Shown here: in pieces, positions 44,236 to 54,300 of the stretch
Layout of the letters: every line of letters starts with the position of its first letter
Numbering within the stretch: position 1 is the stretch's first letter
DNA from: Flavobacterium sp. SLB02
Lineage (GTDB): Bacteria > Bacteroidota > Bacteroidia > Flavobacteriales > Flavobacteriaceae
Direction of reading: 5' to 3'
DNA: 64,000 bases
NCBI RefSeq assembly: GCF_009664855.1
Contig: NZ_CP045928.1
Span: 2,182,522-2,246,521, forward strand
The notes under the pieces: model-generated
What the model was told of the DNA's origin: nothing
Database searches by the model: none
Seen by the model: the letters and a program-made list of their open reading frames with translations, nothing else
Program-made: the position numbers and the translations under genes

Positions 44236-46656
44236 ATGAAAATATCTTACAACTGGTTAAAACAATTTATTAAAACAGACTGGACATCTGAACAAACTTC
44301 AGAATTACTTACAGATTTAGGTCTTGAAGTAGAAGTTGTCGAAAAATACCAATCAGTTAAAGGCGGTTTAGAAGGAGTGGTTGTAGGACACGTACTTACT
44401 TGCGAAAAGCACCCTGATGCGGATAGATTAAACATTACAACTGTAAATATTGGTTTAGAAGCTCCTATACAAATTGTTTGTGGTGCAGCGAATGTTGCGG
44501 CAGGACAAAAAGTTCCTGTAGCTACTATAGGAACAGTTTTATATGATAAAGATGGTGCTGAATTCACTATTAAAAAAGGAAAAATTCGCGGACAGGAAAG
44601 CCACGGAATGATTTGTGCCGAAGATGAACTTGGTTTAGGTACAAGCCATGACGGAATTATGATTCTGGATGAAAAATTAGTACCGGGAACACCGGCTGCA
44701 GACGTTTTTCAGGTTGCAAATGACGAAGTATTCGAAATTGGTTTAACTCCAAATCGTGCCGATGCCATGAGTCATCTTGGAACTGCACGTGATTTAAGAG
44801 CAGGAATGCTGCAACGTGGTGTAAACGTAGAATTGATCACGCCATCTGTGAGTAATTTTAGAGTAGACATGCGTACCTTAAAAATTGACGTGAATGTCGA
44901 AGAACCTCTTTTGGCTCCAAGATACTGCGGTGTAACTATTTCAGGAATTTCCGTTCAGGAATCTCCGGCCTGGTTACAAGATCGTTTAAAAGCAATTGGA
45001 TTAACTCCAAAAAATAATATTGTCGATGTTACTAATTATGTTTTACATGAATTAGGACAGCCTTTGCATGCTTTTGATGCGGCAAAAATTAACGGAAAAA
45101 TCATTGTAAAAACACTTCCTGAAGGTACTAAATTTGTTACTTTGGACGATGTTGAAAGAACATTGCATAAAGAAGATTTAATGATTTGCGATGAAAAAGG
45201 TCCGCTTTGTATTGCGGGAGTTTTTGGAGGAAAAAAATCAGGAGTATCAGATGGAACCACTACTATATTCTTAGAAAGTGCTTATTTTGATGCTGTAAGT
45301 GTTCGTAAAACAGCGAAAAGACATCAATTGAATACGGATGCTTCTTTTAGATTTGAAAGAGGAATTGACCCAACGATTACAGAATATGCTTTGAAACGTG
45401 CAGCCCTTTTAATATTGGAAGTTGCAGGCGGAAAAATCACTTCTGATGTTGTAGAGGTTTATCCTAAAAAAATAGAAGATTTCTCTGTTTTATTGAATTT
45501 TAGCCATGTTTCTAAAATTATCGGACAGGAAATTCCAAAAGATACAATCAAAAAAATTCTGGTTTCTTTAGATATAAAAGTAAACAGCGTTTCTGATTCC
45601 GGTTTAGGATTGACAATTCCTGCATACCGTGTAGACGTGCAACGTGAAATAGATGTAATCGAAGAAATTTTAAGAGTGTACGGATATAACAATATCAATT
45701 TCTCTAAAAAATTCAATGCAACGGTTTCTAATTCGCCAAGAACAGAAGATTATAAAGTACAAAATGTAATAGCATCACAATTGAATTCTCAGGGATTTCA
45801 TGAAATGATGGCCAATTCTTTGACAACAGCTGCTTATGCTAAATTATCAACTGCTTTAAAAGAAGAGCATAATGTTACGATGCTGAATCCGTTAAGTAGT
45901 GATTTATCTACTATGCGTCAATCTTTATTGTTCTCTGGTTTAGAAGCGATCTCGTATAACATTAACAGAAAAAATTCTGATTTAAAATTATTCGAATTCG
46001 GAAAATCATACCATAAATATCTAAACGGATACGAAGAGCACAAACATTTGACTTTATTGATCTCCGGAAACAGAAACAAAGAAAGCTGGACCAATCCGCA
46101 AAAAACTACTGATTTCTTTTTATTAAAAGGATATGTAAAAGGAATTCTGGCTCGTTTGGGAATTGATAAAATTTCGAATGCTCCTGTACAATCTGATATT
46201 TTCTCAGAAGGAACTGCTATTTGCTACAACAATGACACATTGGTAGAAATGGGTGTGGTTAAGAAATCGATTTTAAAACATTTCGGAATCAAACAAGATG
46301 TTTATTTTGCTGATTTCAACTGGGATTTAGTACTAAAAATCATTACAGGAAAAATCAAATATTCTGAAATTCCTAAATATCCTGAAGTTCGTAGAGATTT
46401 AGCTTTATTGATTGATAAGAGTACTACTTACGAAAGCATTTTCAACCTTGCTAAGCAAACTGAGAAATCACTTTTGAAAGATGTTAACCTATTTGACGTT
46501 TACGAAGGTAGCAAGCTTCCTGAGGGCAAAAAATCGTATGCTTTGAGTTTCACCATTCAGGACAATACAAAAACGCTTACAGACGCTCAAATTGATAAAA
46601 TCATGTCGAAACTACAAAATACTTTTGAGACAGAGCTTGGAGCCAGTTTGAGATAA
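44236..46656 (+). CDS. pheT: Phenylalanine-tRNA ligase beta subunit
   Basis: 806 residues from ATG 44236 (MKISYNWLKQFI). Domain order is standard: N-terminal, EMAP-like tRNA-binding domain (VVVGHVLTCEKHPDADRLNITTVNIG, residues ~45-150), B3/B4 editing domain, B5, core catalytic-like domain, and C-terminal FDX-ACB anticodon domain (KYPEVRRDLALLIDKSTTYESIF, last ~95). The alpha subunit gene is not adjacent in this window, as is common in Bacteroidota. Confidence 0.96.
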   Translation: MKISYNWLKQFIKTDWTSEQTSELLTDLGLEVEVVEKYQSVKGGLEGVVVGHVLTCEKHPDADRLNITTVNIGLEAPIQIVCGAANVAAGQKVPVATIGTVLYDKDGAEFTIKKGKIRGQESHGMICAEDELGLGTSHDGIMILDEKLVPGTPAADVFQVANDEVFEIGLTPNRADAMSHLGTARDLRAGMLQRGVNVELITPSVSNFRVDMRTLKIDVNVEEPLLAPRYCGVTISGISVQESPAWLQDRLKAIGLTPKNNIVDVTNYVLHELGQPLHAFDAAKINGKIIVKTLPEGTKFVTLDDVERTLHKEDLMICDEKGPLCIAGVFGGKKSGVSDGTTTIFLESAYFDAVSVRKTAKRHQLNTDASFRFERGIDPTITEYALKRAALLILEVAGGKITSDVVEVYPKKIEDFSVLLNFSHVSKIIGQEIPKDTIKKILVSLDIKVNSVSDSGLGLTIPAYRVDVQREIDVIEEILRVYGYNNINFSKKFNATVSNSPRTEDYKVQNVIASQLNSQGFHEMMANSLTTAAYAKLSTALKEEHNVTMLNPLSSDLSTMRQSLLFSGLEAISYNINRKNSDLKLFEFGKSYHKYLNGYEEHKHLTLLISGNRNKESWTNPQKTTDFFLLKGYVKGILARLGIDKISNAPVQSDIFSEGTAICYNNDTLVEMGVVKKSILKHFGIKQDVYFADFNWDLVLKIITGKIKYSEIPKYPEVRRDLALLIDKSTTYESIFNLAKQTEKSLLKDVNLFDVYEGSKLPEGKKSYALSFTIQDNTKTLTDAQIDKIMSKLQNTFETELGASLR

Positions 46657-46676
46657 AACTAGTTGGAGTAAAATAT

Positions 46677-46717
46677 AAAATCCCAATGCTGAAATATTTC
46701 GGCATTGGGATTTTTTT
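46677..46717. terminator. Bidirectional terminator between pheT and apt
   Basis: AATCCCAATGC pairs with GCATTGGGATT around a 12-base loop, with an A-run on one side and seven T on the other, between convergent genes. Confidence 0.85.
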
Positions 46718-46731
46718 ATTGTTGTTTTATC

Positions 46732-47244
46732 CTAATAAGTGATTGCTGCAAAAATAGGATGCTCTTTAATTTTTTCTCTTCCGTTTAAAAAACCGAGCTC
46801 CATTAAAAAATTACATTGAACAATTACACCGCCTAATTTTTCGACCAACTCACAAACTGCTTTAGCGGTCCCTCCTGTTGCCAAAACATCATCATGGATC
46901 AAAACCCTGTCTCCTTTTTTTATTGCATCTGTGTGGATTTCTAAGCTATCTGTACCGTATTCTAGTTCGTAAGTAGCGGAAATGGTTTCATACGGTAACT
47001 TTTTAGGTTTTCGAACCGGGACAAAACCTACATTTAATTCCTGCGCCAATAATATCCCAAAGAAAAAGCCACGACTCTCTGCTCCTACTACTTTATCTAT
47101 TTTTTGCCCTTTTAAAGATTCTATTAAGATCTTAACGCATTCTTTTGTTGCAATTGGATCATTTAGCAACGGAGTGATGTCTTTAAACAAAATTTCTTTT
47201 TTTGGAAAACCTTGAATATCACGTATATAATTTTCAATCTTCAT
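46732..47244 (-). CDS. apt: Adenine phosphoribosyltransferase
   Basis: 170 residues. The PRPP-binding motif is RVLIHDDVLATGGTAKA (about residues 112-128), plus VVGAESRGFFFG and VPVRKPKKLPYETISATYELEYG. Salvages adenine to AMP using PRPP. Divergent from the tRNA-Arg gene. Confidence 0.95.
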   Translation of the reverse strand: MKIENYIRDIQGFPKKEILFKDITPLLNDPIATKECVKILIESLKGQKIDKVVGAESRGFFFGILLAQELNVGFVPVRKPKKLPYETISATYELEYGTDSLEIHTDAIKKGDRVLIHDDVLATGGTAKAVCELVEKLGGVIVQCNFLMELGFLNGREKIKEHPIFAAITY

Positions 47245-47272
47245 TTTTTTTTATTTTTATGTTATTTTATGC

Positions 47273-47302
47273 TTGTTTATGTCACATTTATGTCTATCTT
47301 TG
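47273..47302 (+). promoter_or_regulatory. Promoter for tRNA-Arg
   Basis: TTG at 47273-47275, 19-base spacer, TATCTTTG at 47295-47302: a full match to the Bacteroidota TTG-N17-20-TAnnTTTG pattern, 56 bases before the tRNA. Confidence 0.65.
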
Positions 47303-47358
47303 CACCCGCAATAAGCAATCAACAAAGCTACGAAAAATTAGCTAATTGATGACAAAAA

Positions 47359-47432
47359 GGCCTCGTGGCGCAACTGAATAGCGCACTTGATTACGGCTCA
47401 AGAGGTTACTGGTTTGAATCCAGTCGAGGTCA
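47359..47432 (+). tRNA. tRNA-Arg (anticodon ACG)
   Basis: 74 bases fold into a full cloverleaf: acceptor GGCCTCG/CGAGGTC (one G-U), D stem GCGC/GCGC, anticodon stem CTTGA/TCAAG with loop TTACGGC giving ACG, T stem ACTGG/CCAGT with loop TTTGAAT, discriminator A; CCA is not encoded. ACG reads CGN Arg codons after A34 deamination. The accessory island begins directly downstream. Confidence 0.93.
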
Positions 47433-47436
47433 CTCT

Positions 47437-47474
47437 ACGGGACAAAAGATGAAAATCATCTTTTGTCCCGTTTT
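47437..47474 (+). terminator. Terminator after tRNA-Arg
   Basis: ACGGGACAAAAGATGA pairs with TCATCTTTTGTCCCGT, followed by a run of T, five bases after the tRNA. Confidence 0.9.
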
Positions 47475-47552
47475 TTTTACGTTCTAATTCGCTGTTTATC
47501 AAATAAATAGAGGATCAAACGCAAATCTTGGATCAAACGCAAAGTTTGGGGA

Positions 47553-47726
47553 TTAGGCAAAAAGATTAGATAATCTGAATAAGAAGAAATCTACTTTACG
47601 CACACCTCTAAATTGACTTCTGAACGCTTTTACTTTAGCATTGAATGAATCTGCAGAAGCATTAGTACTTCTATTATCAAAATAGTTTAAGATTGATTGG
47701 TAATTAACCGTTATAGTATTTAAAAG
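47553..47726 (-). pseudogene. C-terminal remnant of an ISAon1-type transposase
   Basis: The last ~57 codons of a DDE transposase remain: NRSTNASADSFNAKVKAFRSQFRGVRKVDFFLFRLSNLFA is the C-terminus typical of ISAon1/ISL3-like elements of Bacteroidota. The coding sequence breaks at the end of the IS6-type element at 47727, so that insertion removed or separated the N-terminal part; no upstream piece is found on the other side of the island. Confidence 0.65.
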
Positions 47727-48497
47727 GTTCTGTCGCATCTGCGAGAATCAAATATAAGAATTTAAGTAATTTAAAAATTAGCTCACCAGTTTACAGAATG
47801 ATTTAAACATAGATAATCCTGGCCTAACCATCTGATTCTTTCTTAGCATATGTACAATTTCAATTCCGCTCAATGTTCGTTTGGCCGATTCAAAACTTTT
47901 AAAACCTAGTCCATTTTGGATACGCCATTTTATAAAACGATGGTCCTGCTCTACAATATTGTTGAGATATTTACACTGCCGGATTTTAATCTTTGAGAAC
48001 GAACGTTTGTTATAGACTTTGATCGCGGCAGTATTAGAACCGCTTTTATCGATGTTTATTACTCCTGGACTACAGTTATTACTAATTGCTTTAATTAGAA
48101 ATGACTAGGCACTCATCCTCTGCCTTCTCTTAGTTAATAAGAAATCAACTGTATTACCAGACCTATCTACTGCTCTATATAAATAACACCAAATACCTTT
48201 TACTTTGATATAAGTCTCATCTAATCTCTAACTCGTCCCCACTCTGCCTTTTCTCTTCTTCATCTCTGCCTCAAGTAAAGGTGCAAACTTATATACCCAA
48301 CGCTGAATGGTTGCATGATCCACAATCCCCCCCTAATCTTCATTATTTCCTCAACGTCACGATAGCTAAGTGTAAATCTTAATTTAAAATACACTGCCTG
48401 AAGGATTACATATTTTGGATAACAATGACCTTTAGTATTCATTTTTTATTAGTTTTGAAAAACCAAAGATAAAACTTAGTCATAGATGCGACAGAAC
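47727..48497 (-). mobile_element. IS6-type insertion sequence, left copy (inactive)
   Basis: 771 bp bounded by perfect 14-bp inverted repeats GTTCTGTCGCATCT (47727-47740) and AGATGCGACAGAAC (48484-48497). Same orientation and near-identical to the right copy at 57543-58314. No target duplication is seen at its ends. Confidence 0.85.
47778..48442 (-). pseudogene. Degenerate IS6-family transposase
   Basis: Aligned with the intact copy (57594-58259) this gene has a frameshift after residue ~37 (a C-run near 48327-48333), a stop in place of Trp of the GTSWRMDE motif (near 48230), and a stop in place of Gln of the SAQSF motif (near 48105). It begins MNTKGHCYPKYVILQ and ends KLVS. It cannot make a transposase. 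Confidence 0.85.
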
Positions 48498-48632
48498 AGT
48501 AAAAATTAAGCATAAATATTAGTTAGTCTATCGAATATATTTTTTTTTGAAAAATAGAAATTAAGCAAAATAAACTTCTAAGAAGCTTAATTTCGACACT
48601 TTATATATTCATCATCTCACTCTTTTCGCAAC
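48498..48632. other. A+T-rich spacer inside the island
   Basis: Together with the repeat at 48633-48820 this makes a 323-base stretch without an intact gene. Contains AAATTAAGC / GCTTAATTT short repeats and no recognised gene. Confidence 0.4.
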
Positions 48633-48820
48633 AAAAATATCTATGCACGATCACGAAAATCAGGAAATCAAGAAATACAAAATAAGTTTTTTTTAGTCAA
48701 CTTAAAAAAAAAGCTATATTTACTTACAAATCCTAAAAGATTTTTAAATTATATCCTAGGCGTGGGGTTCGTGACCAAATAAAAGTTAAAGCCTAAAAAC
48801 TATGCTTCATTTAATAATTA
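48633..48820. repeat. Upstream direct repeat of the precursor locus, copy A
   Basis: 188 bases starting AAAAATATCTATGCAC and including AAATCAGGAAATCAAGAAATAC, TATATTTACTTACAAATC, AATTATATCCTAGGC and AAAAACTATG-TTCATTTAATAATTA. The same sequence with ~20% changes lies at 56465-56658, ahead of the intact precursor gene. It probably carries the precursor promoter. IS982 interrupts it at 48821. Confidence 0.8.
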
Positions 48821-49745
48821 ATTCAAGTTGCTAGTTCATAATGATATAAAAAAACAAAGCAGAGGTTTAGTAAATTTGTTTTGCGAACCAATAAACTGCA
48901 CCTCTGCTTTGTAAAGACAAAATTATATGATTTTTTTGTTTAATAGATCATATTTTACAAGGAATTAATCACCCAGAAGATGTTCGAACACAAGTTAGTG
49001 ATAGCGAAATTATTATAACAGCGATTGTTTCATCTACAAGTTTTTATGGTAATCAGACGTCGGCATTACAATTTATCAAGCCGTATGGATTTATTGCCAA
49101 TATGCTAGATAAAAGTAGATTCAACAGGCGATTACATAAAATAAGAGAACTTTTATATGAGCTATTTGAGATTGTAAGTTCTTATTTTAAAGATTTCTGT
49201 TGTGAAATGCACTATATCATAGATTCATTTCCAGTTGCTGTATGTAAGAATATGCGCATTGCAAATTGCAAGATTCTTAAGTACAAAAAATGGAGAGGTT
49301 ATACCGCTAGCATGCGAAATTATTTCTATGGTGTTAAAGTGCAATTACTCACCGCAAAAGATGGAACTCCGATAGCTTTTCATTTTACTCCAGGAAGAAC
49401 AGCCGATGCGAAAGCTCTTGGAAAAATGATCAATAAATTACCTGCTGAAGCCTCCATTTACGGCGACAGTGCCTATTTAGATTATGTTTTAGAAGATACA
49501 GCATTTGAGAAATATTGCCTTTTTTTAAAAATTCAACGAAAATCAAATTCCAAAAGAATTGATACTTTAGAACAAAAAAAAAGAGAAATTAAAAATGAGA
49601 AAAAGAGTAGAAACTACAATAAGTGACATTAAAAAAATGTTCCCGAGAACCATACATGCTATAACCTTAGAAGGATTTCTAATAAAACTGACTTTGTTTG
49701 TCTTTGGACTCCAATTAAATAAAGCAATTAACTAGCAACTTGAAT
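48821..49745 (+). mobile_element. IS982-family insertion sequence
   Basis: 925 bp with perfect 16-bp terminal inverted repeats (ATTCAAGTTGCTAGTT at 48821-48836, AACTAGCAACTTGAAT at 49730-49745) and a 6-bp target duplication TAATTA (48815-48820 and 49746-49751). Inserted into precursor copy A. The element carries one transposase with two frameshifts. Confidence 0.88.
48927..49735 (+). pseudogene. IS982 transposase with two homopolymer frameshifts
   Basis: Starts ATG 48927 but a run of seven T shifts the frame after three codons; reading six T gives an open frame IDHILQGINHPEDVRTQVSDSEII onward. The central part (MHYIIDSFPVAVCKNMRIANCKI, TPGRTADAKAL, IYGDSAYLDY) has the IS982 DDE residues. A run of nine A at 49574-49582 shifts again; eight A would join the true C-terminus (RKRVETTISDIKKMFPR...FGLQLNKAIN, stop 49735). 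Both breaks are +1 in a homopolymer, so sequencing error or transcriptional slippage are possible. Confidence 0.8.
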
Positions 49746-49780
49746 TAATTAATAAAATGAAATTTACTAAAATGATTATA

Positions 49781-49911
49781 TTGACAAATAGATGGATTTA
49801 TTTAAATCATAAATTCATCTGTTTTTTTAATAGAGTTTTGACAATGAAGTTTTATCTTAATTTTATTTGTGAATAGGCATACTTATAAGATGAAATTAAA
49901 CAATATGGAAG
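49781..49911. repeat. Downstream direct repeat of the precursor locus, copy A
   Basis: 131 bases from TTGACAAATAGATGG to ATGGAAGG, containing the terminator hairpin and the start of the LanC-like gene. Copy B at 56966-57096 is clearly homologous but there the LanC frame is closed (ATG-TAA) and the sequence diverges after GTGGAAAG. Confidence 0.8.
49787..49828 (+). terminator. Hairpin between precursor A and LanC-like 1
   Basis: GATGGATTTAT pairs with ATAAATTCATC, followed by seven T. The equivalent hairpin after precursor B is at 56972-57014, so it belongs to the original unit. Placed between precursor and modification genes, it would lower downstream expression relative to the precursor. 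Confidence 0.75.
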
Positions 49912-51035
49912 GAGCAAAAAAAATAGTAAAAGAGATTGACTTACAAAGTAGTGAGTTTTTTGAATCAGATGGGCTTTTGAATGGAAAGGCGGGATTAATT
50001 TATTATTACTATTGTCTGTATAAACACTTTGGAAAAGAAGATATTCTGGATAAAATCTCAATTAATTTAGAATTAATATTAAAAAATATAGAAACTCAAG
50101 ATTCTAGCCTGCTGTTTGATTCTTCATTACAGAATGGACTAAGTGGTTTAGGCTATATTTTATATTTATTGACAGAGGGTAATATTATAGATGCAGATTT
50201 TGAAGATCAAATTAAAGTGATTAATGAGATTGTTTTCGCAGATGCATTAAAATTGATTGAAAATAGAAACTATGATTTTATGGGAGGACCCTTTGGCATT
50301 TTATTCTATCTCAATTTTGCTAAAGACAAACAGCATGTTAATGATCTGGTTGGAATACTATATAACGAATTTGAAAAAAATAATGAATTTACGTTTTACA
50401 ATGAAACAAATTATCTGGAAGGAGTTCATATTGGTTATGCTCACGGTATATGTGCAATAGTTAAGGTTCTTGATGAAATAGAAGATACCAGATGTGATAT
50501 AATGATCGCAAAATTATTACAAAAACTTATAACAATTATTAATAGTAATAAGGTAGAAATTAATAAAAAAAAATACTTTCTCCCTAGAAGTATTCATAAA
50601 AATGAAATTTATGATGGAGAATTGAATTTTAGGGCTGTACTAGCATGGTCAAATTGTGATGTAAATTTTTCGACACTTATATATTCAATTAAAGAAAAAC
50701 ATGTAACTCAGGAAGCACTCAAATTAGCCGACATGATTGCACTGGAAAGTTTGGGTAAAAGGCACAAAGATGATACGATGGTTTGGGATCACAGATTTTT
50801 TTTTGGTAGTTCAGGAGTACTTCAGATGTACAATTATTTGTACCAAAAGACAAATGATGACAGATATTACCATGCTAGTAAATTTTGGTATGATGAAACA
50901 TTATTTTTTTTAAGTAAAAACACAGTTGAAGAGAATCCCTTAGACTTTATCAATAATCTGCCGGCGACAGCATTAGCATTATTAGAGTTTGAAGAATCAC
51001 AATCTTTAGGGTGGTCAAAAATACTATTATTATGA
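49890..51035 (+). CDS. LanC-like cyclase protein 1, zinc ligands absent
   Basis: 381 residues from ATG 49890; a GTG at 49869 and an ATG at 49905 are alternatives. The alpha/alpha-barrel pattern of LanC is present: GLLNGKAGLIYYYY, QNGLSGLGYILYLL, MGGPFGILFYL, GYAHGICAIVKVL (the His-Gly motif, about residue 185), AVLAWSNCDV (about 253) and FFFGSSGVLQMYNYLY (about 305). In ordinary LanC the last two read WCYG and CHG and supply the zinc ligands; here they are WSNC and FFG. Stop overlaps the next start (ATGA). Precursor binding or ring formation without zinc is possible but unproven. Confidence 0.78.
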   Translation: MKLNNMEGAKKIVKEIDLQSSEFFESDGLLNGKAGLIYYYYCLYKHFGKEDILDKISINLELILKNIETQDSSLLFDSSLQNGLSGLGYILYLLTEGNIIDADFEDQIKVINEIVFADALKLIENRNYDFMGGPFGILFYLNFAKDKQHVNDLVGILYNEFEKNNEFTFYNETNYLEGVHIGYAHGICAIVKVLDEIEDTRCDIMIAKLLQKLITIINSNKVEINKKKYFLPRSIHKNEIYDGELNFRAVLAWSNCDVNFSTLIYSIKEKHVTQEALKLADMIALESLGKRHKDDTMVWDHRFFFGSSGVLQMYNYLYQKTNDDRYYHASKFWYDETLFFLSKNTVEENPLDFINNLPATALALLEFEESQSLGWSKILLL

Positions 51036-51232
51036 AAAGTATAAAATTAGGGGTTCTTAATTTGGGAAGAGACAAGCCAAATTCTATGAATGCTATAGGA
51101 GGCATTTTAGCATATGCATCAAAAGCCGATTAGCTCAATTTCTCTGGATTTTGGTTAACCGAGCATCATATTCCTTATGCGTATCACTCTACGGAATCGG
51201 GAATTGTAATTCATGATACAGAAAAAAAATAG
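51032..51232 (+). pseudogene. Luciferase-like oxidoreductase fragment
   Basis: ATG 51032 overlaps the LanC-like stop (ATGA). The frame reads KLGVLNLGRDKPNSMNAIGG then ILAYASKAD, a TAG at 51131, then LNFSGFWLTEHHIPYAYHSTESGIVI and a second TAG at 51230. This is the first ~66 codons of an LLM-class flavin-dependent oxidoreductase (WLTEHH motif). The rest is gone. Such enzymes occur in lanthipeptide clusters as tailoring oxidoreductases. Confidence 0.75.
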
Positions 51233-51327
51233 GTAAAAAGAATAGAAAATCCTGCTTTGACAAATGATGTAATGAAATTATCTAACGAGAATACAATAAA
51301 AAACAATTATAATTTAAGTAAATAATT

Positions 51328-54300
51328 ATGAAAAATACGACTTTATTATCTGACAAAATTCTTAGAGTTCCCATTTTTCCTCTCTCAGATTTTAAGAAAA
51401 TTCCCTATGAGTCTTTAGCTTTAAGCGAATTCATTGATAATTTATACCGTCATAAAATTTTTTCAGAAGCAGTCTATCTCTCTTCACCTTCACTTCATGC
51501 TGAATGGGGAAAAATAGTTAATGGAGAAAAAGAGAGAGGAAAGATGAACGAATCGATCTTAAAATATTATTTAAGATCATTCTCAAATACAGTTCCTTTC
51601 GGTTTATTTTCTACATATTCAATTAGTACTAATGAGAATTGTAAAAATGAGTTTACTAGATTTACAAATATAGACATGGATTATCTGTCTAAATTGATAG
51701 AATATCTAAATAAAAATGAGACAATAAGAAAAATAACAACATATAGAAAAAATAATACGATTTACAGAATTGGAAATCACTACCGATATATTGAACCAAA
51801 ATTTGATTCTAATGAGCTTTCTTATACACTTTCTTCTATTGAATGGGATGAATTAATAGAATTACTACTCGCTGCGGATAAAAGTGAACTCTACTATGAT
51901 GATATAAAAAAGATTATTTTAAATTCAGTTCAAGAAGTTACAGAAGAAGAAGTAGAATTATATATAAATCAACTATTGGATTCAAAAATTTATTTAAGTT
52001 GTTTTGAAGTTGTTTTAAATACAGAAAATTCATTAGAACAGATTATTTCTTTTTATGAAAATCATAAAACTAAAATCAATAGCAATGAACATTTAAGTGG
52101 TATTTTTTATAGCCTTAATGAAGTTAATAAAAAAATAAAAGAACTTGATCTTGACCTATATAATTCTGTAGCAAAATACAAAAACATTTATGCTGAACTA
52201 AATAAGATTGGGGTGCAATTTGAAGAAAAATATGTTATTAATTCTAATTTAAGAAGAAACGTAAGCAGCCTTTACGATGAGAAAAAAATGGATAAAAGAT
52301 TATATAAGCTATTAACTATTTTAACCAAATTATCTCATACCACTATCAAATTACCTTCCCATTTCGAAGATTTTAAAAAGAACTTTTATAATAGATACGA
52401 AAATCAGGAAGTTCCATTGTTAGAGCTTTTAGATAATGAATTAGGGATTGGGTATAACACTAATCGCAAAGAAGATGCTATTTTCTCTGATTTAATTGAC
52501 GATATGTTCATTCCAGGTCAGCCAATAAAGGTTAAAGATATTAAAATAGAACCCGCTATTTACAATTTTTGGTTAAATGTATTAATGAAAAATGAGAAGG
52601 TTGTTGATCTAGAAAAAGAAAATCTCGATATGTTTGCAAGCAGTGAAAAAATGCCAGACGGTACCTTTTCGGTAACCTATTCTTATGTAAATGATCAAAT
52701 ATTTTTAAAACATTCCGGTGGTGTAAGCGCTTCTCAGCTAATAGGAAGATTTAGTAATAATGATCCTGAAATTATGACGCTAATGAATAAAATAACAGAT
52801 TTTGAAAAATCTGTATTTGAAGATAAAATCACTGCTGAAATTATGCACCTTCCAGCCAATAGGGCTGGGAATATTTTGATTCGTAAAGTAAACAGAGATG
52901 CAGAGCTCAGTATAATTTCCAAGACATCTAATAATTCATATACCATTGATGCAAATGACCTTGTGGTAAGTCTTCGTCAAAATAAGATCTTTTTAAGATC
53001 CAAAAAACAGAATAAAGAGATTCTACCGTTCCTAACATCAGCGCAAAATTATCATTATAATTCATTACCAATTTATCAATTTCTTTGTGATCTTCAAACT
53101 CAGGAAAGAGTAACAAATTTGTCAATTAATTATGGCGGATTTTCTACTGCAGGATTAAATTATATGCCGCGTTTAATTTTTGGCGAGCATTTAATATTAC
53201 AGAAAGCAACCTGGCTTATAAAAATCCATAACTTCAAGAAACTTGAAAATCTAAAACATCACTTAGATTTTCTAAACGTACCCCAGTTCTTTTACATTAC
53301 AAATAATAAGGAGGATAAAATGATTATCGATAAGGAAAATGTAAATCTTCTCAAAATATTTTTCAATGAAATTGAGAAATCTAAAATTATTCGAATAACA
53401 GAGTGTATCTATGATATGGATCATGAAAATGAGTTTGCTAATGAGTTTATTAGTGTTTTTAAAACAAAATCTAATGAAAATAAAATTACCAGATCTGAAT
53501 TTGAATCATTTAAAGACGATGAGATTAAAAGAAATTTTATTTATGGAAGCGAATGGATATATTTTAAAATATATACAGGCAGAGTTACGGCAGATCAAAT
53601 ACTTTTAGATACAATTTCTAAAATAACTACTAATCTATTGGCAGATAATGTAATTGATAAATGGTTTTTCCTGCGATATACCGATCCTGATTTCCATTTA
53701 AGAGTAAGGTTTCATCTAACTGATATGTCTAAATATAATGATGTTTCCAAAGAAATTTATTCAAAAATTAGTGAGTTAGAGCAAGGTAATAAAATTTGGA
53801 AATTAGATTTATCTACTTACAAAAGAGAACTAGAAAGATATTATTGGAAAAATATTGAAAACTCCGAAACTATATTTTTTATTGATAGTAAATTTACGAT
53901 TGATCTTTTAAGCAATTTGAAAGATGTGAAAAGTGTAAAAACTTGGTTTTTTATTTTAAAATCGATAGATGATTTCTTTACTGCTTTTGATATAAATCTT
54001 GAAGACAAATATAAGTTAATGCAAAAAATGTTTGATAGTTTCTGGATCGAACACGGCTCAGAAAAATCAATAAAAAAAGAAGTTGATTTAAAATTCAGAA
54101 AGCACGAAAAAGAGATTCAGCTATTATTTAATAATCCTCCATCAAATCTTAAAGTTATTTATTCAAAAAGAATAGAGGAACTAAAAACGATCAAGTTTGA
54201 TAAAAAATTAAAAGAAAAACTTCCTGATTTAGTATGGAGCTATATCCACATGCATGTTAATAGATTTATACCATCAAATCCAAGACTTCATGAACTTATA

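Larger units (their letters stand above)
48802..49822 (+). pseudogene. Lanthipeptide precursor copy A, destroyed
   Basis: ATGCTTCATTTAATAATTA (48802-48820) is homologous to the first codons at 56640, and ATAAAATGAAATTTACTAAAATG after IS982 (49752-49774) matches ATAAAATGAAAGTTCCTAAAATG at 56667-56690. After this the leader and core are missing and the sequence runs straight into the shared terminator. So copy A lost its peptide by deletion and was also split by IS982. Confidence 0.7.

Noticed and set aside
47359..47432. tRNA-Arg as the attachment site of an integrative element covering the lanthipeptide locus
   Set aside because: No repeat of the tRNA 3' end was found at the other side of the locus and no integrase gene is present; IS6 copies explain the boundaries better.
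47512..47543. Direct repeat GGATCAAACGCAAA twice, 18 bases apart
   Set aside because: Too short and single; probably part of the end of the truncated ISAon1-type element.
48260..48442. 60-codon frame as a separate small gene
   Set aside because: It is the first part of the broken IS6 transposase.
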